The notes beneath the pieces were generated by a model. That model saw only the letters and a program-made list of their open reading frames with translations, was not told where the DNA came from and ran no database searches. Positions 27,050 to 36,307 of a DNA stretch of 64,000 bases are shown here, piece after piece (within the stretch, counting starts at the first letter, position 1; each line of letters begins with the position of its first letter). Made by a program: the position numbers and the translations under genes. This DNA comes from Bradyrhizobium monzae (GTDB taxonomy: Bacteria; Pseudomonadota; Alphaproteobacteria; Rhizobiales; Xanthobacteraceae), in NCBI RefSeq assembly GCF_021458635.1, contig NZ_JAIRDQ010000006.1, positions 311,105 through 375,104 of the forward strand, read 5' to 3'.

Positions 27050-28564
27050 ATGATCAAGAAGTCCGTCGCCGCAGTCGCTACTTTCGTTGCCGCGCAAGCG
27101 ACGCTTCCTCTGGCAGACGGCGCGCCCGCATCACTCAGTTCAGCGGCCTACGCGCAAACGATGACCGCCCAGGACGGACAGGTTCCGCCTCCCCAAAGCG
27201 GCAAGGACGTCCCGTCGCCCGTGGCGGGGGCGCCGATTTCGCCCGAGTATGCGAACGTGATGGGTCGCTTCGCGTATATATGGGGTTGGCCCCTGGTCAA
27301 CATGCACAACCGGCATGCTGTATTTGGCACCGCGCCACATCCTGGACTTCTCGGCGGCGTTCTTCCTGTGGCTCCGGTCGGTCAACTCGCCATGCTGTCG
27401 GACTATGTTGCTCCCGAACAGCGCTTTGTAACTTCGCCCAATCAAGATGTCGTCTATGGCGCCGGCTTCTTTTCGCTCGACGAGCAACCGGTCGTGATTC
27501 AGGTGCCTGATTTCGCAGATCGCTTCTGGGTTTACCAGATCGTCGATCAGCGCTCCGATTCATTTGCTGAAGTCGGTATTCAGTACGGCACGAGGCCAGG
27601 GATGTACCTGCTGGTCGGCCCGAACTGGCACGGTCAGGCGCCCGCAGGGATCAATGCAGTCTACCGCTCCTCCACCAACATCGCTGCGATTTTTCCACGC
27701 GTTTTCATGGACGATACGAAGCAGGATCGCGATGCCATTCAGCCGCTACTCAACCATGTCATGGCTTATCCGCTGTCCAAGTATACCGGAAAAATGCAGA
27801 CCGCCGATTGGAAGGGCCTCCCCACCATTGAAAATCCCAATGCTGGCAGCTCCGGCGAAACCCAGTGGGTCATTCCCGATAAATTTTTCGAGCAGTTGCC
27901 GGTCGTGATGAATGAAGTTCCGCCCCTGCCTGGCGAAGAAGCGCTCTACGCTCAAATCTACTTTGTGCTGAATGCCGCGAAGAATAATCCGTCGCTGCAA
28001 AGCGCTCTCAAAGAGGCTGCGGTTACGACGGAAAAGAACGTCATCAAGGACATGTTTGAGTTCCGCAACAACGGCGTCGATGTGGGTAACGGATGGCGGA
28101 CCCAGAAGAACGCGGCGCGGTTCGGCTTCGGCTACTTCCAGAGAACCGCAACCGCCAAAGGCAACATGTTTTCCAACGTGCCGAACGAGACAATGTATTT
28201 CGGTGCGGATTTTGACAGCAACGGTGAGCGCCTAGGCGGCAAGAATGCCTACAAGGTCACCTTCAAGCCCGGACAGACTCCGCCCGTGAAAGGCTTTTGG
28301 TCGCTCACGCTCTACAATCAGCAGCATTTCTTCGCTCAAAACAAACTGGACCGCTATTCGCTTGGGACGAAAAACAAAGGCTTGAAGAAAGACGCGGACG
28401 GCAGTCTCACAATCTATGTGCAGCCGAACAATCCTGGCGGCGACAAAGAGGCGAACTGGTTGCCTGCACCTGACGGTGATTTCTCGCTGTACATTCGGGC
28501 GTACTGGCCCGAAGAAGGCGTTATCAACGGCTCTTGGCCACTGCCTACAATTCAAAGGAATTAG
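27050..28564 (+). CDS. Secreted DUF1254/DUF1214 protein, copy 1
   Basis: The 504-residue protein has a signal peptide ending near SAAYAQ. The DUF1254 domain is in the first half (RFAYIWGWPLVNMHNRHAVF, then TSPNQDVVYGAGFFSLDEQP) and DUF1214 at the C-terminus (FKPGQTPPVKGFWSLTLYNQ, then DGSLTIYVQ and NWLPAPDGDFSLYIRAYWPE). These domains define a periplasmic beta-rich family of unknown activity. GGAGGATACA directly precedes ATG 27050, and the same leader sequence recurs in front of later copies. Confidence 0.85.
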   Translation: MIKKSVAAVATFVAAQATLPLADGAPASLSSAAYAQTMTAQDGQVPPPQSGKDVPSPVAGAPISPEYANVMGRFAYIWGWPLVNMHNRHAVFGTAPHPGLLGGVLPVAPVGQLAMLSDYVAPEQRFVTSPNQDVVYGAGFFSLDEQPVVIQVPDFADRFWVYQIVDQRSDSFAEVGIQYGTRPGMYLLVGPNWHGQAPAGINAVYRSSTNIAAIFPRVFMDDTKQDRDAIQPLLNHVMAYPLSKYTGKMQTADWKGLPTIENPNAGSSGETQWVIPDKFFEQLPVVMNEVPPLPGEEALYAQIYFVLNAAKNNPSLQSALKEAAVTTEKNVIKDMFEFRNNGVDVGNGWRTQKNAARFGFGYFQRTATAKGNMFSNVPNETMYFGADFDSNGERLGGKNAYKVTFKPGQTPPVKGFWSLTLYNQQHFFAQNKLDRYSLGTKNKGLKKDADGSLTIYVQPNNPGGDKEANWLPAPDGDFSLYIRAYWPEEGVINGSWPLPTIQRN

Positions 28565-28633
28565 AAAAGATCGTTTAGCATTCCTGATATCCCTGTTGCT
28601 TGCCACTGCGAAACGAACTCAAGGAAGAATGAG

Positions 28634-30151
28634 ATGCGGACAAAAATGTTGACTGTCTGCGCCCTGGTCCTCTGCTTCAATGCAAGCACTGCATACGCGC
28701 AGGAAAAGCAAGAGACTATAAAGCAAGAGACTATATCGACACGGCTTGGCCCGCTGACGCTTGATCACGGACTGCCCACCCCCGAAACGCGCCAAAAGCT
28801 GTACGATGAACTCGACTTTCAGCGTGGCGTTCAAGGCGTTCTCTGGGCAGAGCCCGCGATCAATAATGCGCTGTTTCTGAAGGCCATGCACAGCGCCGGC
28901 GTACCGAACCTGGGCGCCATGGTCTACGACGTGCGCATGCAGCCGGGCCAGGAAACGCTGACGCCCAACCAGAGCGTTGTCTATCTGTACGACTACATCA
29001 ATCTGAAAGAAACGGGTCCCGTCGTCCACATCTTGCCGCCTGGTCCAATCAACGCAGGCTTGTTCGATGCCTGGATGAGGGCCGTGCTTGATCTCGGAAT
29101 TGTCGGTCTCCACAAGGGCAATGGGGACCGCATCATCATCCTCCCCCCGGGCTATTCGGGTGTCGTGCCCGAAGGCTATCTCATTGCACGTCCCAAGACC
29201 TGGCGGATCTTCTCCATCACGAGGATCACCGTGAAGGAAGGCATGACCGCCGCGCAGGCCGTGGAGCTTTTCCGGAAAATACAAACCTATCGTCTTGCCG
29301 ATGCATCGAACCCTCCGACCAAAACGCTGGTCATGATGGGCGATCCGAAAAACGGCGGCAAAGAGTTTCGAATGAATCGTCCAGCGGGCATCGACTACTG
29401 GCGGCTCGTTCATGAAATCATCAACCAGGAGACGGTCGAGGATCGCGACCGCATCATGCTCGGCACGCTTTCCGCAATTGGTGTCGCTGCCAACAAGCCC
29501 TTCGCACCCGATGACCGCATGCAGAAGATATTGGTGGATGCCGAGCGCGTCGGAAAGTTGATGATGGTCAACGAAGCGTTCTCGCCACGCAGCTACCCGG
29601 ACGGCATCGTGAAGGAGATGTATCCGGGCACGAATTGGGAAAACATCCAGTTGCTTCCAAGCCTGGATCAGGAGGGACCGAATTCCACCTATGTCACGGA
29701 GCGCATGATCGGCTTCTATCAGGCCAATGGCGCCCAGTTCATCTGGGCTCCGCAAGATTTTCCGCCGGGCTTCGGTCAAAAATACATGGCCGCGTACAAG
29801 GACAAGTCCGGCGATTGGCTAAAGGGCGAGTATCAGTATCGACTGCATGTTCCCCCGAAGGTCCCGGTAAAGGACTTTGCGGCTCTGACGGTGTATGACG
29901 TGGCTACACGGGCGCTGATCGAAACGCCCCAACACGATGCCGAAATCAATCCGAATCTCGACAAGCTCAAAATGAATCCGGACGGATCGGTTGACCTCTA
30001 TTTCGGTCCGACAGCTCCCCAAGGCGTGGAATCGAACTGGACACAGACAATCCCGGGCAGGAGTTGGTTCGCCTACTTCCGCTTGTACGGCCCGACGGAG
30101 GGTTTCTACGACAAGAGTTGGAAGCTACCGGATATCGAGCGGTCTAAGTAA
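28634..30151 (+). CDS. Secreted DUF1254/DUF1214 protein, copy 2
   Basis: The 505-residue protein has a signal peptide (TVCALVLCFNASTAYAQ). It shows the same two-domain plan: LTPNQSVVYLYDYINLKETG in DUF1254 and VPVKDFAALTVYDVATRALI followed by DGSVDLYFGP in DUF1214, ending NWTQTIPGRSWFAYFRLYGP. AAGGAAG lies just before ATG 28634. It differs from copy 1 in the N-terminal 150 residues, so it is a diverged paralog and not a recent duplicate. Function unknown; same strand and 69 bp after copy 1. Confidence 0.85.
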   Translation: MRTKMLTVCALVLCFNASTAYAQEKQETIKQETISTRLGPLTLDHGLPTPETRQKLYDELDFQRGVQGVLWAEPAINNALFLKAMHSAGVPNLGAMVYDVRMQPGQETLTPNQSVVYLYDYINLKETGPVVHILPPGPINAGLFDAWMRAVLDLGIVGLHKGNGDRIIILPPGYSGVVPEGYLIARPKTWRIFSITRITVKEGMTAAQAVELFRKIQTYRLADASNPPTKTLVMMGDPKNGGKEFRMNRPAGIDYWRLVHEIINQETVEDRDRIMLGTLSAIGVAANKPFAPDDRMQKILVDAERVGKLMMVNEAFSPRSYPDGIVKEMYPGTNWENIQLLPSLDQEGPNSTYVTERMIGFYQANGAQFIWAPQDFPPGFGQKYMAAYKDKSGDWLKGEYQYRLHVPPKVPVKDFAALTVYDVATRALIETPQHDAEINPNLDKLKMNPDGSVDLYFGPTAPQGVESNWTQTIPGRSWFAYFRLYGPTEGFYDKSWKLPDIERSK

Positions 30152-30314
30152 GGGACCGCGGGTGCGCGCCGGCATTGCGACGGTGGCAAGCCGTCCGATA
30201 GAGATCGTCGCCCTTGCCGTCGTCCAACGACCGCAGGACCGCCCGCGCCACCAAGTCATCGGAGAATGAAGCAATCGCCGCATCCGGGCGGGCTTTGTAA
30301 AAAAGGATACAACA

Positions 30315-30508
30315 ATGCGCTACTGTTTGGGCAGAGCTAAGCTCGCAACTTCCATCGTTGCTGTCGCGATCACGATCCGGGCGACCATGTCTTCACACAA
30401 GAGAACGTCGGCACACGATATTTGTATATGGCGGTCCGCAAGTTGGTCGATCCCGACGAGCCGAAAGACCTCGTAGCAGCGCATACCTTGAAACTGGGCG
30501 ATACCTGA
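30315..30508 (+). pseudogene. Decayed fourth DUF1254 gene
   Basis: An ATG at 30315, preceded by AAAAAGGATACAA like the leader of copy 1, opens a signal-peptide-like stretch (LGRAKLATSIVAVAIT). About 18 codons in, the meaningful frame shifts by two: from 30368 to the TGA at 30506 it reads VGTRYLYMAVRKLVDPDEPK, which matches the central DUF1254 segment seen in full-length members. The rest of the gene, several hundred codons, is missing. I read it as a frameshifted, internally deleted remnant. Confidence 0.6.
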
Positions 30509-30527
30509 TGCGGCATTGGAGGCTGTG

Positions 30528-32906
30528 ATGAAAACAACACACACATTTGCTGTAGGCTTTAGCCTCGCGTGGGGTGCGATATTCGCGCCAACAGCATTCG
30601 CGCAGCAGATTCTTCCCTTCCCACCAACGCCCTCCGGATCCCAAGCGGGTGTTACGATCCAAAGCTCCACCTACAAGAAGCGGGTTGAGCCTAACCATCT
30701 GGCCGCTGGCGCACCGAATATCCTGATCATCTTGATGGATGATTTAGGGCCGGGCACGCCCTCGACCTACGGTGGAGAAATCAACACACCGTCGCTGAGC
30801 CGCGTGGCAAACGCGGGCGTCTCATACAATCGTTTCCACTCCACGGCCATGTGTTCGCCGACCCGAGCTGCCCTGCTTACCGGGCGCAATCATACCCGCG
30901 TAGGCAATGGCCAGATCGCGGCGCTGGCTAACGACTTCGACGGCTTCAGCGGGATCATCCCGAAGTCGTCCGCGACCGTGGCGGAAACGCTAAAGAACTA
31001 CGGGTACAACACCGCGGCCTTCGGCAAATGGCACAACACGCCGGAGGATCAGATCACCTCGAAGGGGCCGTTCGACTATTGGCCGACCGGCTACGGGTTC
31101 GAATATTTTTACGGCTTCCTCGCTGGCGAAGCCTCGCAGTACGAGCCCACGCTGGTGCGCAACACCAGCTATGTAGATCGGCCAAGGACATCTGGCGGCC
31201 ACAGCTACTATCACTTGTCTGAGGACATCGCCGATAACGCCATCCTCTGGCTGCGCGAACAGAAAGCCTATGCCCCCGATAAGCCCTTCTTCATGTATTG
31301 GGCACCAGGCGCGTCGCACGGCCCGCACCAGGTCCCGAAAGAATGGGCCGACAAGTATAAAGGCAAGTTCGACGACGGCTGGGATAAGTACCGCGAGCGC
31401 ACCCTTGCCCGGGCAAAGCAGCTCGGCTGGATTCCAGCGAATGCCAAGCTAACGCCTCGAGCCGACTCCATGGCTTCGTGGGATTCGATCCCCGACAGTG
31501 AAAAGCCATTCCAGCGACGGCTCATGGAGATATTCGCCGGTTTCACGGAACATGCGGATTATAACGCTGGTCGTCTCATCGACGAAATCGAGAAGGAGGG
31601 GAGGCTCGACAACACCCTCATCTTCTACGTCTGGGGCGACAACGGCTCATCCTCGGAGGGCCTCTACGGCACGATCAGCGAGCAGCTCGCGCAGAACGGA
31701 ATCTCGACCGAGATTTCACAGCACCTTGCGGCATTGGCCGACCTCGGCGGGATGGATGTGCTCGGCGGTCCGAAAACCGACAACATGTATCATGCGGGTT
31801 GGGCCTGGGCAGGCAGCACGCCTTACCAAGGCACCAAGCTTCAGGGCGCTTATTTCGGGGGCACCCGCCAGCCAATGGCGATCTCGTGGCCCAAGGGCAT
31901 CAAGCACGACACGGTACCGCGTCCGCAGTTCCATCACGTCGTCGATCTCGTGCCGACCATCTATGAGCTGACCAAGATCACCCCGCCTCTGGTGGTCAAC
32001 GGGTTCGAGCAGGACCCGATCGACGGCGTAAGCATGGTCTACACGCTCAGCGATCCCAAGGCACCGGGCACGCGCCACATCCAGTTCTTCGACATTATGG
32101 CGAGCCGCGGTGTCTACAAGGATGGTTGGTTCGCTAGCGCCCGTGGTCCGCGCGAGCCATGGGTAGGCGGCATGCCGCCGGGCATCAAGGAGTGGTCGCC
32201 CCTGACGGACACTTGGCAGCTCTACCACGTTGATGAGGACTGGAGCCAAGCAGTGGACTTAGCGGCCGAGGAGCCGAAAAGGCTTGAAGAGATGAAAGCT
32301 CTCTTTCTGACCGAATCCGCCATGAACAAAAATCTCCCCATCGGCGGCGGACTGTGGTCCACAACGCTCTATCATCCTGAGGATGCCCCCGCATCGTCCC
32401 TCACCGAGTGGACCTTTGATGAGCCGATAACTGGCATGCCGGAATCAGCGGCGCCCAAGCTGGGGAAGGTCAGCAGCCTGGTGACCATGAAGGCAGATGT
32501 GCCGCCAAACGCCAACGGAGTGCTATATGCGCTGGCGGGCTTCTCCGGTGGTGTGACGTGTTACGTGAAGGACGGCCTCCTAAACTACGAGTTCAACCTT
32601 TTCGAGGTCGAGCGGACGAAAATCCGGTCGAAGGGCAAGCTGCCCACCGGCAAGGTGACCATCGAGATTGAGTCGAAATTGGTCGACAAGATCGGCGGTC
32701 CGATGGACATCACACTGCGGGTGAACGGCGCGGCAGTAGGCCAGGGTCGTGTACCAGCCGCGATGTCCCTCCATTTCACCTCGAATGCGACCTTCGATAT
32801 CGGAACAGATTTGGATTCGCCCGTGTCGCTCGACTACTACGATCAGGCGCCATTCGCTTTCAATGGCGCTATCGGAAAGACCACAATCAAGTACTCGGAG
32901 AAATGA
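30528..32906 (+). CDS. Periplasmic type I sulfatase (arylsulfatase family)
   Basis: The 792-residue protein has a signal peptide (FAVGFSLAWGAIFAPTAFAQ). The sulfatase signature CSPTRAALLTGR starts at Cys109, the residue converted to formylglycine, and metal ligands appear as LIILMDDLG and VWGDNGSSSEG. The last 200 residues are an extra beta-rich C-terminal domain seen in long arylsulfatases of this branch. It hydrolyses sulfate esters outside the cytoplasm; substrate unknown. GGAGG lies 5 bp before ATG 30528. No formylglycine-generating enzyme is in the window. It sits between DUF1254 copies, which suggests linked function. Confidence 0.88.
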   Translation: MKTTHTFAVGFSLAWGAIFAPTAFAQQILPFPPTPSGSQAGVTIQSSTYKKRVEPNHLAAGAPNILIILMDDLGPGTPSTYGGEINTPSLSRVANAGVSYNRFHSTAMCSPTRAALLTGRNHTRVGNGQIAALANDFDGFSGIIPKSSATVAETLKNYGYNTAAFGKWHNTPEDQITSKGPFDYWPTGYGFEYFYGFLAGEASQYEPTLVRNTSYVDRPRTSGGHSYYHLSEDIADNAILWLREQKAYAPDKPFFMYWAPGASHGPHQVPKEWADKYKGKFDDGWDKYRERTLARAKQLGWIPANAKLTPRADSMASWDSIPDSEKPFQRRLMEIFAGFTEHADYNAGRLIDEIEKEGRLDNTLIFYVWGDNGSSSEGLYGTISEQLAQNGISTEISQHLAALADLGGMDVLGGPKTDNMYHAGWAWAGSTPYQGTKLQGAYFGGTRQPMAISWPKGIKHDTVPRPQFHHVVDLVPTIYELTKITPPLVVNGFEQDPIDGVSMVYTLSDPKAPGTRHIQFFDIMASRGVYKDGWFASARGPREPWVGGMPPGIKEWSPLTDTWQLYHVDEDWSQAVDLAAEEPKRLEEMKALFLTESAMNKNLPIGGGLWSTTLYHPEDAPASSLTEWTFDEPITGMPESAAPKLGKVSSLVTMKADVPPNANGVLYALAGFSGGVTCYVKDGLLNYEFNLFEVERTKIRSKGKLPTGKVTIEIESKLVDKIGGPMDITLRVNGAAVGQGRVPAAMSLHFTSNATFDIGTDLDSPVSLDYYDQAPFAFNGAIGKTTIKYSEK

Positions 32907-33010
32907 GGCTGTACCGCGCACGCAGCGAGGTTCTGAGTGGCCAATGGACCTTTCCAAACGCCGAGCAGATTCAATGGCTTCAGCTCTTTTCAGAAAAACG
33001 GAGGATCGTC

Positions 33011-34099
33011 GTGAAGACAAGATTGATAACTACTTCACTCGGCTTTCTGGTCGCGCTGTTGGTGCCCGTCTACGCTCAAACCGTTGGCTCAAGCGACCGA
33101 TGGGTCACAAAAGCCGGCCGCACCGCTGACGGCAAGATCATCGTGACGCGCGAGAACTTCGTGGTCGCGGAAACAGACAAGTATTTCGCCGAACACGTCA
33201 AGAGCCATCCGGTCAATACCATCCGCCACTCGCGGTCATTCTCCAACGTCAAGAACCAGGTGGTGATCCGCGAAAACAAGGATTGCCTTTACAGTCACGC
33301 AGTCGTGGACATTTCCAAGGGGGCTGTCATCAAGAACCCGGCTTGGGATAAATACTCGATCATCCAGATCATCGACGAGAACGAGTATTCCTTCGCGCAC
33401 CTTTATCCGGGAGAGTCCATCACCATCACGCCGGACATGGTTTCGATGGGGAATTACGTCTGGCTTAACATTCGCACCGAGGTCCGGCCGGAGGATGGCG
33501 ACGGCTTCTACGAAGCCCATAAGCATCAGGATGGCTACGTGATCGAGGCCGTCTCGGCCAAGCCGTATCAGCCTAAAGGCTTTGACCCGGAGTCGCTCGC
33601 GAAGGTCCGAAATGAGTTGCTGAGGGAAGCCGCCAAGGTCAATTCCTGGACGGCTTTCGGGACCAAGGATGCGGTCGATCCCGAGCAATTCGTCATTGCC
33701 GCAGCCGGCGGTTGGGCAGGACTTCCCAAGGAACACGCCGTTTATTGGCCGAAGATCGTTCCCAGCGGCAAGGCCGCCGAACTCGCGCCATCGAAGATCA
33801 CGCTTCCGAAGGCCCCGCTGGACTATGACAAAGGCGGATTTTTTTCAGTTACCGTCTACGGTCCCGACGGCTTCATCGCCACCGAGGACTACGCCTATAG
33901 CAATCGGACCGCGAAGCCGAATGCGGATGGCAGCGTGACCTTCCATTTCAATGCGCCCGGCAAGCCGAACAACATGACCACGGTCAAAGGCTGGACCATG
34001 ACGCTTCGCTTTTATCGTCCGACCAGCTTTGAGGCGATCAAGACCTATATCGACGACCTCGGGAAGAACAACGTTCAAATCGAGCCAATAGCGAATTGA
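33011..34099 (+). CDS. Secreted DUF1254/DUF1214-type protein, copy 3
   Basis: From GTG 33011 (GGAGG 6 bp upstream) the product has 362 residues with a signal peptide (LITTSLGFLVALLVPVYAQT). It is shorter than copies 1 and 2 but keeps the layout: a DUF1254-like part (VNTIRHSRSFSNVKNQVVIR, NEYSFAHLYPGESITI) and a DUF1214-like end (GFFSVTVYGPDGFIATEDYA, DGSVTFHFNAPG, KGWTMTLRFYRP). The open frame upstream of 33011 lacks any signal and overlaps the sulfatase stop, so I excluded it. Function unknown. Confidence 0.8.
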   Translation: MKTRLITTSLGFLVALLVPVYAQTVGSSDRWVTKAGRTADGKIIVTRENFVVAETDKYFAEHVKSHPVNTIRHSRSFSNVKNQVVIRENKDCLYSHAVVDISKGAVIKNPAWDKYSIIQIIDENEYSFAHLYPGESITITPDMVSMGNYVWLNIRTEVRPEDGDGFYEAHKHQDGYVIEAVSAKPYQPKGFDPESLAKVRNELLREAAKVNSWTAFGTKDAVDPEQFVIAAAGGWAGLPKEHAVYWPKIVPSGKAAELAPSKITLPKAPLDYDKGGFFSVTVYGPDGFIATEDYAYSNRTAKPNADGSVTFHFNAPGKPNNMTTVKGWTMTLRFYRPTSFEAIKTYIDDLGKNNVQIEPIAN

Positions 34100-34131
34100 T
34101 TCGACCGACACCGGAAACGAAGAGCAAAGCG

Positions 34132-34500
34132 ATGCAGTTCACATTGCAGGGCGTTGGCCCGTTCTTACATTGGTTGACGCTGGGCGTCCTTGTCGTGGCG
34201 CCGATCCTCATAGCCTATGTGATCTACAAGCTCGGGAGCCTGCCCGGTGCGATCGCACGCTCGCGCAACCACCCGCAGGCCGACGCCATCGGTATCTGCG
34301 GTTGGATGGGTATCATCACAATCGTGCTGTGGCCGATTGCGATGGTGTGGGCCTATCTGGTGCCTGGCAGACCGGTCGCGGGACCAGAACATGGCGCGCC
34401 CGAAGACCGAACGGCGTTGACGTCCAGGCTACAGCAATTGTCCCAACGCATCGCCGCCATTGAGAGCGAGCTACCCAAGCCCACCACCGGTGGAGCGTAG
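34132..34500 (+). CDS. DUF3302 inner-membrane protein (YiaW/YibI-like)
   Basis: The 122-residue protein has two membrane helices (WLTLGVLVVAPILIAYVIY and ICGWMGIITIVLWPIAMVWA) joined by SRNHPQADAIG, the family signature of DUF3302. The C-terminus is a short coiled coil. In enterobacteria the homologs yiaW and yibI sit directly before HlyD-like genes yiaV and yibH, and the same pairing occurs here. ATG 34132 is preferred over a TTG at 34096 that overlaps the upstream gene. Confidence 0.75.
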   Translation: MQFTLQGVGPFLHWLTLGVLVVAPILIAYVIYKLGSLPGAIARSRNHPQADAIGICGWMGIITIVLWPIAMVWAYLVPGRPVAGPEHGAPEDRTALTSRLQQLSQRIAAIESELPKPTTGGA

Positions 34501-34502
34501 CC

Positions 34503-34700
34503 ATGCTGTGGTCCCTGATCAGTTCCGCCTACATCATCTATCTCTACCGTAAGCTGAAGGCCGAGCAGGAGCCGCAGACGACGGCGCCGGCCGGGAGCGC
34601 ATCGTCCAGCCTTGGCGCCGAACTGGACAGACTTGACCACCAGCTCGATTCACTTGAGGCGAGGCTCGCGGGCATCAAGGGACGGGAGACCATCCGATGA
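34503..34700 (+). CDS. Small membrane-anchored coiled-coil protein
   Basis: The 65-residue protein has a short N-terminal hydrophobic anchor (WSLISSAYIIYLY) and a C-terminal heptad-like stretch (LDRLDHQLDSLEARLAGI). It starts 2 bp after the DUF3302 stop and its TGA overlaps the ATG of the HlyD gene by 4 bp, so it is translated as part of the module. Role unknown, perhaps an assembly partner. Confidence 0.6.
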   Translation: MLWSLISSAYIIYLYRKLKAEQEPQTTAPAGSASSSLGAELDRLDHQLDSLEARLAGIKGRETIR

Positions 34701-35836
34701 TGGCCGCGATCTTCATCACCTATGCCGCCATCATCTGGCTTGTCTTCGACAAGCTGCGGCTCATCCGCTTGAGCCTTCCGCTGGCGCTCGCGCTGGCGGC
34801 GGTTGGACCGGTCTTTGCCTTCTATGTCATCGTGTCGATGAACAACTTTCACCCGTCATCGGCGGATGCGCGCGCCTTTCAGCGCGTCGTGCAGGTGGTT
34901 CCACATATCACGGCGCCAGGGCGGGTGCGGGACGTGGTGGCGCAGCCGAACGCTCCGATGAAGAAAGGCGACGTGATCTTCGCTATCGATCCCGAGCAAT
35001 TCCAGTTCGACGTCAAAAGGCTGGAGGCAGCGTTGGCGGCGGCGGAGCAGACCGTGCCGCAATTGAAGTCGTCGCTCGATCAGGCCGCGGCCGCGGTCGA
35101 AAAGGCGAATGTCCAGCTCAAGCTCGCCAACGAAGACTTCGAACGTCAGAGCGAATTGTTCGAGAAGAAGGTCGTCGCGCAGGCCACACTCGATCGCGCC
35201 GAGCGCAATCTGGAAGCAGCCAAGCAGGCGGTCGCCGGCGCGCAAGCGGCGGAGGACCGCGCACGCCTGGCCTATCAGTCCAATATCGGCAGCGAGAACA
35301 CCGCGGTCGCGCAAGTGCGGCAGCAACTGGCGCAGGCCAAGTACAATGTCGAGGAATCGACCGTGCGCGCGCCCTGCGACGGCTACGTTACGAACATCCA
35401 GCTCGTGCCCGGGGCCGTCGTGAGCGCCGCGGCGTCGGTGCTGCCGTTCGTGTGCGACCGGGACGAACGCAATCGGGGCGTGGTCGTGGCCACGTTCATG
35501 CAAGGGCCTTATCTGCAGATCCATCCGGGCGACTACGCGGAAGTGGTCTTCCCGATGTATCCGGGACGGGTGTTTCCGGGAAAGGTGTTGACGACAATCG
35601 ACCTTGCCAGCGAAGGGCAATTGAGTGCGAGCGGCCTGTTCCCGGGCGCCAACGTCCCAGGCACGGCGCGCTTCGCCGTGCGCATCAAGCTGGACGATGC
35701 GGATAAGCTGCGCTTGCCGGCCGGCGCGCAAGGCAATGCCGCGGTCTACACCGGCAATGTGCAAATCGCCGGAATCATTCGCATGGCGCTGATGCGCATC
35801 ACCAGCTGGACCAACTATCTGTTCTTCAGCGCTTAA
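34697..35836 (+). CDS. HlyD-family membrane fusion protein (YiaV/YibH-like)
   Basis: The 379-residue protein has an N-terminal double hydrophobic segment (ITYAAIIWLVFDKLRL, LPLALALAAVGPVFAFYVIV), then the biotinyl-lipoyl half VVPHITAPGRVRDVVAQPNA, a long alpha-hairpin coiled coil (ALAAAEQTVPQLKSSLDQAA onward) and the second half ESTVRAPCDGYVTNIQLVPG with a beta-barrel. It would join an inner-membrane transporter to the outer membrane for export. No transporter or TolC gene adjoins it. Gene order DUF3302-small-HlyD matches enterobacterial yiaWV/yibIH. Confidence 0.85.
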   Translation: MMAAIFITYAAIIWLVFDKLRLIRLSLPLALALAAVGPVFAFYVIVSMNNFHPSSADARAFQRVVQVVPHITAPGRVRDVVAQPNAPMKKGDVIFAIDPEQFQFDVKRLEAALAAAEQTVPQLKSSLDQAAAAVEKANVQLKLANEDFERQSELFEKKVVAQATLDRAERNLEAAKQAVAGAQAAEDRARLAYQSNIGSENTAVAQVRQQLAQAKYNVEESTVRAPCDGYVTNIQLVPGAVVSAAASVLPFVCDRDERNRGVVVATFMQGPYLQIHPGDYAEVVFPMYPGRVFPGKVLTTIDLASEGQLSASGLFPGANVPGTARFAVRIKLDDADKLRLPAGAQGNAAVYTGNVQIAGIIRMALMRITSWTNYLFFSA

Positions 35837-36034
35837 CGCAGAACCTGAGATCGGCAGCCCGTTCGGCGCGAATCAGACCCGCCGACTTGCGGACTACTGC
35901 TCGCTGGGGGCTTGAACGTACGCAAATTTGGTGAGCCGGAATGTAGCGAGCGAATTCTGCGAGCGCTCTTCGCGTCGACCGTCCAGCGAACACAATCCTG
36001 TTTGTGAGCGCTCCGGCGTGGAAAAGCGTAGGAA

Positions 36035-36110
36035 TGGTGCCCAGGGGCGGAATCGAACCACCGACACTGCGATTTTCAGTCGCATGCTCTACCAACTGAG
36101 CTACCTGGGC
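36035..36110 (-). tRNA. tRNA-Phe (GAA)
   Basis: The reverse complement folds as a 73-nt cloverleaf plus an encoded CCA: acceptor GCCCAGG with CCTGGGC, D-arm AGCTCAGTTGGTAGAGC, anticodon loop CTGAAAA (GAA), and T-arm GTGGTTCGATTCCGC. The discriminator is A and CCA sits at 36035-36037. Confidence 0.97.
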
Positions 36111-36307
36111 GTGCTGAGGGAAGGACCCAAAGAGAAGGTCAAGGCCCATCGAGCGGGCGGTTTATAGTGGGCCGAGAGCGGCCTGTCCACCCGGCTTCGC
36201 CAACAGGCTTCGCCGGGGGCGGCCCGGCTGTGTACAAGATTGGGCGGGCTTGCCGCGGAGGGCGCGGGGCGCGGCCGGCGCCAGATTAAATAACTGATAT
36301 TACTTGA

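Noticed and set aside
36035..36110. tRNA-Phe as the attachment site for the 25-36 kb accessory block
   Set aside because: The 3' end does face the block, but I found no repeat of the tRNA end on the far side and no integrase gene.
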